A stretch of DNA of 64,000 nucleotides, from NCBI GenBank assembly GCA_016714365.1, contig JADJNH010000007.1:1-64000 (forward strand). The letters are read 5' to 3'. Under the pieces are notes generated by a model. That model saw only the letters and a list, made by a program, of their open reading frames with translations, was not told the DNA's origin and did not search any database. Position numbers and translations under genes: made by a program. Origin of the DNA: Candidatus Vicinibacter affinis (GTDB lineage: Bacteria > Bacteroidota > Bacteroidia > Chitinophagales > Saprospiraceae). Positions 25,762-34,839 of the stretch are shown in pieces. Each line of letters begins with the position of its first letter. The stretch's first letter is position 1.

Positions 25762-28497
25762 CTAATTATTTGATAACTTCACAATTTTTTGTGTGTAAAT
25801 TCCTTCCTCTGATCTTATAGTCAAAATATAAATACCAGGATTTATATCTAAATCAATAGATTCTCTATTGTTGGCTTTTATACTAAAAATTTCTTTGCCG
25901 GATAATTCTAATATCGAAATATTGTAATCAACTTTCTGATCTTGGCCATTCCTAATATAAATTTTATCCAAGACAGGGTTTGGATATACTTCCATGTTTG
26001 ACAACACAGTTTCCTTAACTGAAACTGTGGGTGTGAGAACAGCATCAATGACATGTACTACGCCATTGTCGGCGAGAACATCTGCAACTATAACTTTAGC
26101 GTTGTTGATAAAAACACCATCTGTATTGATGGTAACATTTACAGATTGCCCATTGATGGTTTTAATGAGTTGTCCATTTGTTAAATCAGTTGACAAGGCT
26201 TTGGCCCCAACAGCGTGATACAATAAAATTTGTGTAAGTGCTCCCTGTGGATCTTTGAGTAAGGCTTCTACTGTACCAGGAGGCAAAGCAGCAAAGGCAG
26301 CATCTGTAGGTGCAAAAATGGTGAATGGACCTGCGCCTTGTAAAGTAGGTACCAGACCGGCGGCACCGGCAGCAGCTTCAAGCGTATTGTGTATCGGTGA
26401 GTTTACAATTACATCCGCAACTGTAACAGGTGGTAAAAGAACGGCATCCAGGACATGCACCACACCATTGTCGGCAATAACATCTGCAACCGTTACTTTT
26501 GCATTGTTGATGAATACGCCATCTTTGTTGATCAAAACATTTACAGATTTTCCATTGATGGTTTTTATGAATTGTCCATTCGTCAAACCGGTAGACAAGG
26601 CATTCGCCCCAACCGCATGATACAATAAAATTTGTGTAAGTGCTCCCTGTGGATCTTTGAGTAAGGCTTCTACTGTACCAGGAGGCAAAGCAGCAAAGGC
26701 AGCATCTGTAGGTGCAAAAATGGTGAATGGACCTGCGCCTTGTAAAGTAGGTACCAGACCGGCGGCACCGGCAGCAGCTTCAAGCGTATTGTGTATCGGT
26801 GAGTTTACAATTACATCCGCAACTGTAACAGGTGGTAAAAGAACGGCATCCAGGACATGCACCACACCATTGTCGGCAATAACATCTGCAACCGTTACTT
26901 TTGCATTGTTGATGAATACGCCATCTTTGTTGATCAAAACATTTACAGATTTTCCATTGATGGTTTTAATGAATTGTCCATTCGTCAAACCACTTGACAA
27001 GGCATTTGCCCCAACCGCATGATACAATAAAATTTGAGTAAGTGCTCCCTGAGGATCTTTGAGTAAGGCTTCTACTGTACCAGGAGGCAAAGCAGCAAAG
27101 GCAGCATCTGTAGGTGCAAAAATGGTGAATGGACCTGCGCCTTGTAAAGTAGGTACCAGACCGGCGGCACCGGCAGCAGCTTCAAGCGTATTGTGTATCG
27201 GTGAGTTTACTATTACATCCGCTACCGTAGCAGGTGGTAAAAGAACGGCATCCAGGACATGCACTACACCATTGTCGGCAAGAACATCTGCAACCGTTAC
27301 TTTTGCATTGTTGATGAATACGCCATCTTTATTGATCAAAACATTTACAGATTTTCCATTGATGGTTTTTATGAATTGTCCATTCGTCAAACCACTTGAC
27401 AAGGCATTCGCCCCAACCGCATGATACAATAAAATTTGAGTAAGTGCTCCCTGAGGATCTTTAAGTAATGCTTCTACAGTACCGGGAGGCAATGCAGCGA
27501 ATGCATCATCTGTAGGTGCAAAAATGGTAAATGGACCTGCGCCTTGCAAAGTTGGTACCAAACCGGCGGCACCGGCAGCAGCTTCAAGTGTATTGTGTAT
27601 CGGTGAGTTTACAATTACATCCGCTACCGTAGTAGGTGGTAAAAGTACGGCATCCAGGACATGGACTACCCCATTGTCGGCAAGAACATCTGCAACCGTT
27701 ACTTTTGCATTGTTGATGAATACGCCATCTTTGTTGATCAAAACATTTACAGATTTTCCATTGATGGTTTTAATGAATTGTCCATTCGTTAAACCGGTAG
27801 ACAAGGCATTCGCCCCAACCGCATGATACAATAAAATTTGAGTAAGTGCTCCCTGAGGGTCTTTGAGTAATGCTTCTACGGTACCAGGAGGCAATGCAGC
27901 GAATGCAGCATCTGTAGGTGCAAAAATGGTGAATGGGCCTGCGCCTTGTAAAGTAGGCACCAGACCGGCGGCACCAGCAGCAGCTTCAAGTGTATTGTGT
28001 ATCGGTGAGTTTACAATTACATCCGCTACCGTAGCAGGTGGTAAAAGTACGGCATCCAGGACATGTACTACCCCATTGTCGGCAAGAACATCTGCAACCG
28101 TTACTTTTGCATTGTTGATGAACACGCCATCTTTGTTGATCAAAACATTTACAGATTTTCCATTGATGGTTTTTATGAATTGTCCATTCGTCAAACCACT
28201 TGACAAGGCATTCGCCCCAACCACATGGTACAATAAAATTTGGGTAAGTGCCCCCTGAGGGTCTTTAAGTAATGCTTCTACGGTACCTGGAGGCAAAGCA
28301 GCGAAGGCAGCATCTGTAGGTGCAAAAACGGTAAATGGGCCTGCGCCTTGCAAAGTTGGAGCGAGGCCGGCTGCACCAATGGCAGCTTCCAGGGTATTGT
28401 GGTCAGGAGAGGCCACAATGATGTCTACAACTGATTGGTTATAAGCATTTAACCAAGATAAACCTGAGATTAAGAGGAGTAATAATTTTGATTTCAT
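25762..28497 (-). CDS. Secreted protein with six tandem FAS1 domains and T9SS sorting domain
   Basis: The 911-residue protein has a signal peptide (LLLLLISGLSWLNA) and six FAS1 (fasciclin) domains of 134 residues each, starting near residues 23, 157, 291, 425, 559 and 693. Each has the H1 motif TVFAPTDAAF or TIFAPTD(A/D)AF and the H2-like VIDAVL/VLDAVLLPP motif. The last 75 residues (VYPNPVLDKIYI to KIVKLSNN) are a T9SS sorting domain. FAS1 domains mediate adhesion in eukaryotes and bacteria, so a matrix or cell-contact role is likely. Domains 2-5 are almost identical, domains 1 and 6 diverge. The gene is divergent from an ECF sigma factor and may be one of its targets (inference). Confidence 0.92.
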   Translation of the reverse strand: MKSKLLLLLISGLSWLNAYNQSVVDIIVASPDHNTLEAAIGAAGLAPTLQGAGPFTVFAPTDAAFAALPPGTVEALLKDPQGALTQILLYHVVGANALSSGLTNGQFIKTINGKSVNVLINKDGVFINNAKVTVADVLADNGVVHVLDAVLLPPATVADVIVNSPIHNTLEAAAGAAGLVPTLQGAGPFTIFAPTDAAFAALPPGTVEALLKDPQGALTQILLYHAVGANALSTGLTNGQFIKTINGKSVNVLINKDGVFINNAKVTVADVLADNGVVHVLDAVLLPPTTVADVIVNSPIHNTLEAAAGAAGLVPTLQGAGPFTIFAPTDDAFAALPPGTVEALLKDPQGALTQILLYHAVGANALSSGLTNGQFIKTINGKSVNVLINKDGVFINNAKVTVADVLADNGVVHVLDAVLLPPATVADVIVNSPIHNTLEAAAGAAGLVPTLQGAGPFTIFAPTDAAFAALPPGTVEALLKDPQGALTQILLYHAVGANALSSGLTNGQFIKTINGKSVNVLINKDGVFINNAKVTVADVIADNGVVHVLDAVLLPPVTVADVIVNSPIHNTLEAAAGAAGLVPTLQGAGPFTIFAPTDAAFAALPPGTVEALLKDPQGALTQILLYHAVGANALSTGLTNGQFIKTINGKSVNVLINKDGVFINNAKVTVADVIADNGVVHVLDAVLLPPVTVADVIVNSPIHNTLEAAAGAAGLVPTLQGAGPFTIFAPTDAAFAALPPGTVEALLKDPQGALTQILLYHAVGAKALSTDLTNGQLIKTINGQSVNVTINTDGVFINNAKVIVADVLADNGVVHVIDAVLTPTVSVKETVLSNMEVYPNPVLDKIYIRNGQDQKVDYNISILELSGKEIFSIKANNRESIDLDINPGIYILTIRSEEGIYTQKIVKLSNN
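26020..28431 (-). repeat. 402-bp tandem repeat coding for FAS1 domains
   Basis: Six consecutive 402-bp units; the middle ones differ at few positions by eye. The near identity of the DNA points to recent expansion or ongoing gene conversion, and copy number may vary or be compressed by assembly. Confidence 0.9.
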
Positions 28498-28543
28498 AAA
28501 ATTTTTTTTAAGTTTTATTTAGAGCATATATGCGCCCTGAACC

Positions 28544-28609
28544 AAAAGGGTTGCTTCTTGTTTAACTTTTTGTTGAATTTTATTAAACAAAACTCCAGGC
28601 AACCCTTTT
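28544..28609. promoter_or_regulatory. Nested inverted repeat between divergent FAS1 and sigma genes
   Basis: Outer arms AAAAGGGTTGC (28544-28554) and GCAACCCTTTT (28599-28609) are perfectly complementary over 11 bp. Inside them TTGTTTAA (28558-28565) and TTAAACAA (28583-28590) form a second 8-bp pair. The element sits 46 bp from the FAS1 start codon and 19 bp from the sigma TTG start codon, so it could be an operator pair or, as RNA, a 5' leader stem. Confidence 0.55.
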
Positions 28610-28628
28610 TACAAAAACTGCATATATT

Positions 28629-29186
28629 TTGGATAAAGCTTTACTAGAAATCGAGGAGAATTTAATAATACGGGCCAAACAAGGTGATGACCGAGCATAT
28701 AAGGTATTGTACGACAAATACTGCAATGCCTTTTTTGCCATCTGTTTGAGGTACAGTTCTTCCAGAGAAGAGGCAGAGGATATGTTACAAGACAGTATGA
28801 TTAAAATATTTAGAGAATTGCATACTTATGACAAAGAAAAGGGTACATTTTATACCTGGGGAGCACGGATTGTAATCAACACCAATCTCGCTTCCCTTAG
28901 AAAATCCAATATTAAATATGATGCGCTTGAGAGTGAAAACTTAGCCAATACCCTAAAAGATCAATACAATGTGTTGGCAGAATTGGAATTAAAGGATGTG
29001 GTAGCCGCCTTACAGGAAATGCCATCAGGGTATAGAACTGTATTTAATCTTTACTATTTTGAAGGCTACAATCACCAGGAAATTGCAGAACAACTGGGTG
29101 TTTCCGAAAGTACTTCCAAGACACAGTTGATGAAATCCAAAGTTTTTCTAAAAAAATCATTGGAAGATTTAGAATTAGCGAATTAA
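28629..29186 (+). CDS. ECF-type RNA polymerase sigma factor
   Basis: The 185-residue protein has region 2 (YKVLYDKYCNAFFAICLRYS, EEAEDMLQDSMIKIF, GTFYTWGARIVINTNLA) and region 4 (MPSGYRTVFNLYYFEGYNHQ, EIAEQLGVSESTSKTQL) of the ECF sigma-70 family. Region 3 is absent, as expected. The start is a TTG at 28629; no in-frame ATG lies between it and the next stop upstream, and the region 2 sequence requires a start near here. The next gene begins 4 bp after its stop codon, so they form one transcript. Such factors usually control a small regulon including neighbouring genes; the divergent FAS1 gene is a candidate target. Confidence 0.9.
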   Translation: MDKALLEIEENLIIRAKQGDDRAYKVLYDKYCNAFFAICLRYSSSREEAEDMLQDSMIKIFRELHTYDKEKGTFYTWGARIVINTNLASLRKSNIKYDALESENLANTLKDQYNVLAELELKDVVAALQEMPSGYRTVFNLYYFEGYNHQEIAEQLGVSESTSKTQLMKSKVFLKKSLEDLELAN

Positions 29187-29190
29187 AACA

Positions 29191-30636
29191 ATGAGTAACA
29201 GATTCAATATAGAAAATTTAAAAACCTACACCAATCAAGAATTCCAAGCTCTTGATGATGCATATTTCAAACCATCCAATCAAGTATGGATAAACATTCA
29301 TAAAGAAATTAAGAAAGAAAAAAATAATCGAAATGGATTTTTACTCTTGATAGGTTCTTCCATCATAGTTTTGAGTCTTCTGACTCTAACATTATACAAG
29401 GATAACTCAAAAGTCGAAACAAACCAAGTAATCACTATTTCGGAAAATCAATTTGAAAAAGTTAAAATAAAACAAGAGTCAAAAGATTCGAGGAAGAAAA
29501 TCACACAAAATTTCAATCACCAACAGGATATACATCCTAAAATTAAATCATTCAATAAAATCAAGAGCAGACGGCAAATAAACGATTTAATTACTCAAAA
29601 TAAACTACTTTATGACAATAAGAGTAATTTGGAAACACTACCCATTATTGAGGATTCAGACGCAATAATTAGTAAATTGGACCGCAATGAACAGGAAAAA
29701 GATTCAGATTACAAATCAAAAATGTCTGATAATTTTCCTCCACTTGTTGAAAGCAATTTAATTCAACCGAGTTTGAATAAATCAGGAATAAATCCAATGA
29801 ATCCATTGGACATATTAATAACAAGTATAAGCTATGAAAATAATGCATTGGAGAATCTTGTCAATCCCATTAAGAAATCACCTGTAGTCAAAAAACCACT
29901 CACTTCTATTGGATTTAGAATTGCCTACTTTCCATTTAAATACAATAAAAAAATAAAAGTGAGTTCATTGAGTGAAACTGTTTCTTCGTCTGCTTATAAC
30001 AGAACATTTAGTGTTGGGCTCCAGTTTGAAAAATTAGTTTCAAGAAAATTTGCCATTGTTTTTGACCCGGGGTTTAGACAGGACCAACTTACCACATCCT
30101 ATAATTTGAACATCCCGTATGATTACAATACAGAAGAGAAATTACCCAATATAAACCTTAATCACTTTTCTCATTCACTTCCGACCGATTTAGGAAATAT
30201 AAAAACATTCATGACTGTCTCAAGGGCCACAAACAGTAAAGTGGAACACAATGAATTGGTCGATATTGAATTCCAAACAAAGCAGCTGATTTCGACCCTG
30301 TCACTTCCAATCGGTGTTAAATATTATTTCGAGAATTCTTCTAAAGGATTATCCACCACTGTTTTTGCAGCACCTGAATTTGTGTTGAGCAGGAAAAATA
30401 AAGTCGATAAATATTTATCTCATCACAACCTGGTAAATGGAGATCATGTTGACATCACTCCGGAAGATCCATCCTTTAAATATAGGTTAACTCCGGGTAT
30501 TTCCATTCAATACAAATTCCCGCTCGCCCATTCATGGTCAACAGAAATGGGGGTCATGTATGCCAGAGATTTTAGTAAGTTTGGCAGAAATCAGATGTTA
30601 AATCTTAATTTATCGATTTGCAAGTCAATCAGGTAA
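29191..30636 (+). CDS. Single-pass membrane protein with beta-rich C-terminus, putative anti-sigma partner
   Basis: The 481-residue protein has a cytoplasmic-looking N-terminus (residues 1-49, with W33 in NQVWINIHKEIKKE), one transmembrane segment at about residues 50-69 (FLLLIGSSIIVLSLLTLTLY), a long polar Asn/Lys-rich linker to about residue 240, and a C-terminal beta-strand-rich region (IGFRIAYFPFKY, FSVGLQFEKLV, LSLPIGVKYYFENS, YRLTPGISIQYKF, TEMGVMYARDF) like outer-membrane beta-barrel domains. It is co-transcribed with the ECF sigma factor, 4 bp apart. A trans-envelope anti-sigma factor is the best reading, but no known anti-sigma domain is evident to me. Confidence 0.7.
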   Translation: MSNRFNIENLKTYTNQEFQALDDAYFKPSNQVWINIHKEIKKEKNNRNGFLLLIGSSIIVLSLLTLTLYKDNSKVETNQVITISENQFEKVKIKQESKDSRKKITQNFNHQQDIHPKIKSFNKIKSRRQINDLITQNKLLYDNKSNLETLPIIEDSDAIISKLDRNEQEKDSDYKSKMSDNFPPLVESNLIQPSLNKSGINPMNPLDILITSISYENNALENLVNPIKKSPVVKKPLTSIGFRIAYFPFKYNKKIKVSSLSETVSSSAYNRTFSVGLQFEKLVSRKFAIVFDPGFRQDQLTTSYNLNIPYDYNTEEKLPNINLNHFSHSLPTDLGNIKTFMTVSRATNSKVEHNELVDIEFQTKQLISTLSLPIGVKYYFENSSKGLSTTVFAAPEFVLSRKNKVDKYLSHHNLVNGDHVDITPEDPSFKYRLTPGISIQYKFPLAHSWSTEMGVMYARDFSKFGRNQMLNLNLSICKSIR

Positions 30637-30717
30637 AAAAAAGAGCATGTTCATAATGAGATATTCTAAATTCTGTTAGACTACCATCTCCATCATCATT
30701 GTTTGAAAATGATTGAA

Positions 30718-31140
30718 ATAACGGGCCGCATTTAAAATGCTACAAGCTTATCGCAGACGAACGATAGGGAAGCTTCAAACAACCTGAAATTAATTTTCAA
30801 AAACTATAATTTTCAAATTTCAAATTAGCTTATTAATTAATTCTCATATTCTTTCGTTTGCCGCTTTCGCGCCTGCCTGCCGACGCAGTCAGGCAGGGTA
30901 CCTTAACTTATCGTGCTGTCGCACGATACTCTGCTGAAGCATAGATCGTTCAGTTATCTCTAATTCTCACATTCTCTAATTCTCTAATTCTCCAATTCTC
31001 TTGTGGCATCGCAGTTTCAAACTGCGACGAACAAATTGGGAAGCATCAAACAACCTTCTATTAATTTTCAAATTAACTAATTAGCTCATTGACTAATTTC
31101 CACATTCTCTTGTGGCCTCGCACTTTGAAACTCCGACGAA
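30718..31140. repeat. Mosaic of palindromic intergenic repeats with two GC-rich hairpins
   Basis: The region between the sigma operon and the SulP gene carries degenerate copies of the dispersed repeat (CATTTAAAATGCTACAAGC at about 30729, GCATCGCAGTTTCAAACTGC at about 31006, and a mutated copy ending near 31140). Embedded in it are two unrelated hairpins: CCTGCCTG/CAGGCAGG (30872-30879 and 30890-30897) and TATCGTGC/GCACGATA (30909-30916 and 30921-30928). No gene was recognised in 30637-31203. Confidence 0.7.
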
Positions 31141-31203
31141 CAAGAGCAAAAATATATACCCGAACAAAATCTCTATCTTTGTCTCTGGCAGTTGAGAATT
31201 GGG

Positions 31204-32754
31204 ATGAGGAAGAAAATTAAATACTATCGCCTTATCTGGCTTAAACATGATTTGCCCGCAGGTCTTGCGGTGTTTTTTGTGGCTCTGCCGTTGTGTCTGG
31301 GCATTGCGCTGGCATCGGGTGCGCCCTTATATTCAGGCCTGATGGCCGGAATCATTGGCGGAATAGTGGTGTCTCTAATCAGTGGCTCTCAGCTGGGTGT
31401 CTCCGGACCTGCAGCAGGGTTAACAACTGTGGTGGCTGCCAGCATAGTTTCATTAGGGGATTTTAGCATGTTCTTGCTGGCGGTGATAGTCGCCGGAATG
31501 TTTCAATTGATTTTGGGCTTGCTTAAATTGGGAAGCATCGCTCATTATTTTCCATCATCTGTCATCAAAGGAATGTTGGCAGCCATCGGAATTATTTTGA
31601 TTTCAAAACAAATTCCAATTGCACTCGGATATGACGAACCAGACTTTTGGAACAGTGGATTTCTGGGATTATTCTCTGAACACAAGTTTTTATTGAACTT
31701 CATTTCATTCAACAAAAGTTTGACCACCGGCACCATTATCATCACGATACTTTCACTTGGATTGCTGATTTTTTTTCAAAGTAAATATGGACATAAATTT
31801 AAAATTCTTCCTGCACCATTGGCAGTGGTTGTGCTGGGAATTGTTTTTAATCAAATATTTTATCAGGCCACCTCTGCCTACTACTTAAAGCATACCCAAC
31901 TGGTTCAAATTCCTAACAATGTATTTACCACCATGGTGTTTCCCGAATTGGATGAAATTTTTTCCACTCCCAAAATCTGGATACAAGGAATGATCATTGG
32001 ACTTCTTGCCACCTTGGAGACCTTGCTTTGTGTGGAGGCGGTCGATAAGTTGGACAAAAGAAACCGAATCACTCCGGTTAACCGCGAGCTCATGGCACAG
32101 GGTATTGGAAATATACTTTGCGGATTTTTAGGAGCCATTCCCATCACTGCAGTGGTAGTACGCGGTGCTGCTAATGCGGATGCAGGAGGGCGTACCAAAC
32201 TAGCATCCTTCACACATGGGATTTTACTGCTAGCAGCGGTTCTTTCGATTCCTTTTTTACTCAATTTAATTCCTTATGCGTCTCTTGCAGCCATACTTTT
32301 ATTTACAGGTTACAGACTCACTCCACCCAAATTATATCAGAACATGTGGAGCCTTGGATGGAGACAATTTATTCCTTTCCTGATCACCATTGTAATGATA
32401 CTTGCAACAGATTTGTTGATCGGTGTCAGCATAGGACTGCTCATTTCTATCTATTTTATCATCCAGAATAATTTCAAAGCAGAATACAGAATCAGTAAAA
32501 AAATGGCCCACGACACAGAAATACATTACATCAAACTCAACAGCAATGTCACCTTCCTCAATAAAGTAAAATTGAGAAAAGCCCTGGACCTTATTCCTGA
32601 ATACAGCGTGTTGACCATTGATGGGAGTGAATGTAATTTCATTGACTACGACATCCTGGAGATCATCAGTGAATACGCCAACAAAGCCCATGACCGCCAT
32701 ATTGAATTGCATCTAAACGGCATCGAAAAAGTCAATGTGACGGCCCTTCATTAA
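31204..32754 (+). CDS. SulP-family anion transporter with STAS domain
   Basis: From the ATG at 31204 the protein has 516 residues; a TTG 12 bp upstream is in frame but less likely. It has the SulP/SLC26 signature start (HDLPAGLAVFFVALPLCLGI), the substrate-site helix LGVSGPAAGLTTVVAASI, and about 10-12 hydrophobic segments including TLLCVEAVDKLDK and GFLGAIPITAVVVRGAANAD. A C-terminal STAS-like domain (IHYIKLNSNVTFLNKVKLRK, LTIDGSECNFIDYDILEIIS) extends from about residue 435. The family carries sulfate, bicarbonate, or other anions through the inner membrane; SulP proteins of this subtype in Bacteroidota are often linked with carbonic anhydrase, but none is adjacent here. Confidence 0.9.
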   Translation: MRKKIKYYRLIWLKHDLPAGLAVFFVALPLCLGIALASGAPLYSGLMAGIIGGIVVSLISGSQLGVSGPAAGLTTVVAASIVSLGDFSMFLLAVIVAGMFQLILGLLKLGSIAHYFPSSVIKGMLAAIGIILISKQIPIALGYDEPDFWNSGFLGLFSEHKFLLNFISFNKSLTTGTIIITILSLGLLIFFQSKYGHKFKILPAPLAVVVLGIVFNQIFYQATSAYYLKHTQLVQIPNNVFTTMVFPELDEIFSTPKIWIQGMIIGLLATLETLLCVEAVDKLDKRNRITPVNRELMAQGIGNILCGFLGAIPITAVVVRGAANADAGGRTKLASFTHGILLLAAVLSIPFLLNLIPYASLAAILLFTGYRLTPPKLYQNMWSLGWRQFIPFLITIVMILATDLLIGVSIGLLISIYFIIQNNFKAEYRISKKMAHDTEIHYIKLNSNVTFLNKVKLRKALDLIPEYSVLTIDGSECNFIDYDILEIISEYANKAHDRHIELHLNGIEKVNVTALH

Positions 32755-32810
32755 GGTAACATCATTTAGGCATCAATTAAAATAATTTAATTCTGCTCAG
32801 CGGCATTGAA

Positions 32811-32843
32811 AAAAAAAGTCCCGCAGAAAATCTGCAGGACTTA
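32811..32843 (-). terminator. Rho-independent terminator of the cyclophilin gene
   Basis: AAGTCCCGCAG (32816-32826) pairs with CTGCAGGACTT (32832-32842) with one G-U wobble. On the minus strand a T run follows (A run at 32810-32817 on the plus strand). It lies between two convergent genes. Confidence 0.85.
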
Positions 32844-32865
32844 ATAAAGTCTGAAAATATATTTT

Positions 32866-33462
32866 CTATTTTACTTCTCCACTTGCTGCTATATTAACTT
32901 TAGCGGTAGTGGCTCCGCTGCGGGAACCGACCCCTTCCATTTTGGTTACGATGTCCATTCCTTCTACCACTCTGCCAAAAACTACATGTCGACCGTCCAA
33001 CCAAGGACAAGGTACTGTGGTAATGAAAAATTGTGAACCATTGGTGTTTGGACCTGCATTGGCCATGGATAGCAATCCGGGTTCAGTGTGCTTGACGATA
33101 AAATTCTCATCATTGAATTTTTCACCATAAATGGATTTTCCTCCGGTACCATTGTGATTGGTGAAATCTCCACCCTGACACATAAACTGAGGAATGATGC
33201 GGTGGAATCCACTTCCCTGGAAGCCGAACCCTTTTTCTCCGGTGCACAACGCCCTGAAATTCTCAGCAGTGATGGGCGCAACATCTGCGTAAAGTTCAAA
33301 AACAATTCGCCCTGCAGGCTGATCGTTGATGGTAATGTCAAAAAATACTTTTGGATTGTTAGTCATTTTTTTTGAAGCTTTTTGGTTTTGGGCAGCAAGA
33401 TCAGTTGATCCACAAAAAAGACTGACCAAAACCGGTAAAAAAATAGAGAGCATGTTTTTCAT
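32866..33462 (-). CDS. Cyclophilin-type peptidylprolyl isomerase
   Basis: The 198-residue protein has an N-terminal signal-like segment (MLSIFLPVLVSLFCGSTDLAAQ) and a complete cyclophilin domain: FHRIIPQFMCQGGDFT with the catalytic arginine, TNGSQFFITT, and LDGRHVVFGRV. It catalyses cis-trans isomerisation of prolyl bonds, here probably in the periplasm. A later in-frame ATG (MTNNPKVFFDITI, residue 34) would give a cytoplasmic form; the strong hydrophobic stretch favours the longer start. It is monocistronic, convergent with the SulP gene and ended by a hairpin. Confidence 0.9.
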   Translation of the reverse strand: MKNMLSIFLPVLVSLFCGSTDLAAQNQKASKKMTNNPKVFFDITINDQPAGRIVFELYADVAPITAENFRALCTGEKGFGFQGSGFHRIIPQFMCQGGDFTNHNGTGGKSIYGEKFNDENFIVKHTEPGLLSMANAGPNTNGSQFFITTVPCPWLDGRHVVFGRVVEGMDIVTKMEGVGSRSGATTAKVNIAASGEVK

Positions 33463-33615
33463 GATAAAAATTTTCCCTTAAACGGAATTCAATCCTGAAT
33501 ATTGTGTTTTTTGTAAAAATAAATAGCAGTTAATTAGTGAACCAAAACTTGATATCTGAATACATGGATTATCACTAATAAGGGTATTTTGCAGTTTAAA
33601 ACTTTTTATCCAAAC

Positions 33616-34839
33616 ATGTTCACCGCTCCCACTGACAAAGCCTTGATGAATTCTCTCATCGTATCAACCCTGGGATATTTTGTGGATGTGTATGATTTAC
33701 TGTTGTTCAGTGTGGTGAGGACTAAGAGCCTCCTGGAACTTAAGATTCCCGAAGAGGCCTTGCTGGATACCGGATTGAGTTTGCTCAACTGGATGCTGGT
33801 GGGAATGATGCTGGGCGGTGTGGTCTGGGGAATTTTAGGGGACAAAAGAGGACGACGCTCAGTACTTTTCGGCTCTATACTGATTTATTCAATGGCCAAT
33901 TTTCTAAATGCCTATGTAACAGATCTCGAGAGCTATAAGATCTTAAGATTTGTGGCAGGTTTTGGACTGGCCGGTGAACTGGGAGCAGGCATCACACTGG
34001 TGTGCGAACTCATGCGACCTGACAAAAGAGCTTATGGAACGCTCTTAATTACTGCCATTGGTTTGCTGGGGGCTGTTTTTGCGGCTTACATTGGCCAAAA
34101 TTACGATTGGCGATTTGCATACAGTCTGGGTGGATGGATGGGTTTTTCCTTGCTGTTGCTTAGATTCGGATCCAGAGAAAGCAAGATATTCGAACAAAGT
34201 CAACATTCCAACATCAGCCATGGTAACTTTTGGAAATTGGTGACCCACCGCGACCTGGCACTCCGTTATTTGAAGTTGATTTTAATAGGCTTGCCAATCT
34301 TTTTTGTCATAGGCATTTTGGTGACTGCGACCCCTGAATTTTCAAGAGCGTTTGGGATGGAACAAATTCCCGAAACCGGAATGGCCATTATGATCAGTTA
34401 TACCTTTATTTCTATTGGTGACATTTTTTGCACCCTGTTAAGCCAATTGTTAAAAAGCAGAAAAAAGGCTTTGGCGATTTTTCTGTTGATCAGCATGTCA
34501 GGTATTTTATTTTTCCTACTTTTCCCCGCCAAAACAACCCATGGTTATTATCTGAGATGTGCGTTTATGGGCATTGGCATCGGATATTTATCATTGTTGG
34601 TGACCTTCGTCTCCGAAAGGTTTGGCACCAATCTGCGCGCGACGGCCACCATCTCTGCCCCCAATTTCATCCGGGGCTTGCTACCGGTCTTCATTTCGCC
34701 CTTGTTTCTTTGGGTTAAAACACAATCGGATCTCATAACAGCTGCCACATTACTGGGTATTTTTTGTACCCTCCTTCCACTTTTATTGCTGTGTTGGATC
34801 CGGGAGGAATATGGCAAAACCATGGATTGGGTGGAATGA
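33616..34839 (+). CDS. Major facilitator superfamily transporter
   Basis: From the ATG at 33616 the protein has 407 residues; a TTG at 33589 would add nine. It shows about 12 hydrophobic segments and the MFS loop 2-3 motif GDKRGRR after VGMMLGGVVWGIL, plus the conserved N-terminal sequence GYFVDVYDLLLFSVVR and RFVAGFGLAGELGAGITLV typical of the metabolite:H+ symporter branch. The substrate cannot be inferred. It is divergent from the cyclophilin gene and 137 bp upstream of a TonB-dependent receptor on the same strand. Confidence 0.88.
   Translation: MFTAPTDKALMNSLIVSTLGYFVDVYDLLLFSVVRTKSLLELKIPEEALLDTGLSLLNWMLVGMMLGGVVWGILGDKRGRRSVLFGSILIYSMANFLNAYVTDLESYKILRFVAGFGLAGELGAGITLVCELMRPDKRAYGTLLITAIGLLGAVFAAYIGQNYDWRFAYSLGGWMGFSLLLLRFGSRESKIFEQSQHSNISHGNFWKLVTHRDLALRYLKLILIGLPIFFVIGILVTATPEFSRAFGMEQIPETGMAIMISYTFISIGDIFCTLLSQLLKSRKKALAIFLLISMSGILFFLLFPAKTTHGYYLRCAFMGIGIGYLSLLVTFVSERFGTNLRATATISAPNFIRGLLPVFISPLFLWVKTQSDLITAATLLGIFCTLLPLLLLCWIREEYGKTMDWVE

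Noticed and set aside
26255..28258. Series of about 120-codon plus-strand open frames spaced 402 bp apart
   Set aside because: They are antisense to the FAS1 domains and recur because the DNA repeats; the minus-strand frame has a clear domain structure, signal peptide and sorting domain.
33589..33615. Upstream TTG start for the MFS transporter
   Set aside because: The in-frame ATG at 33616 leaves a short N-terminal lead before the first membrane segment that is usual for the family; the TTG is possible but less likely.
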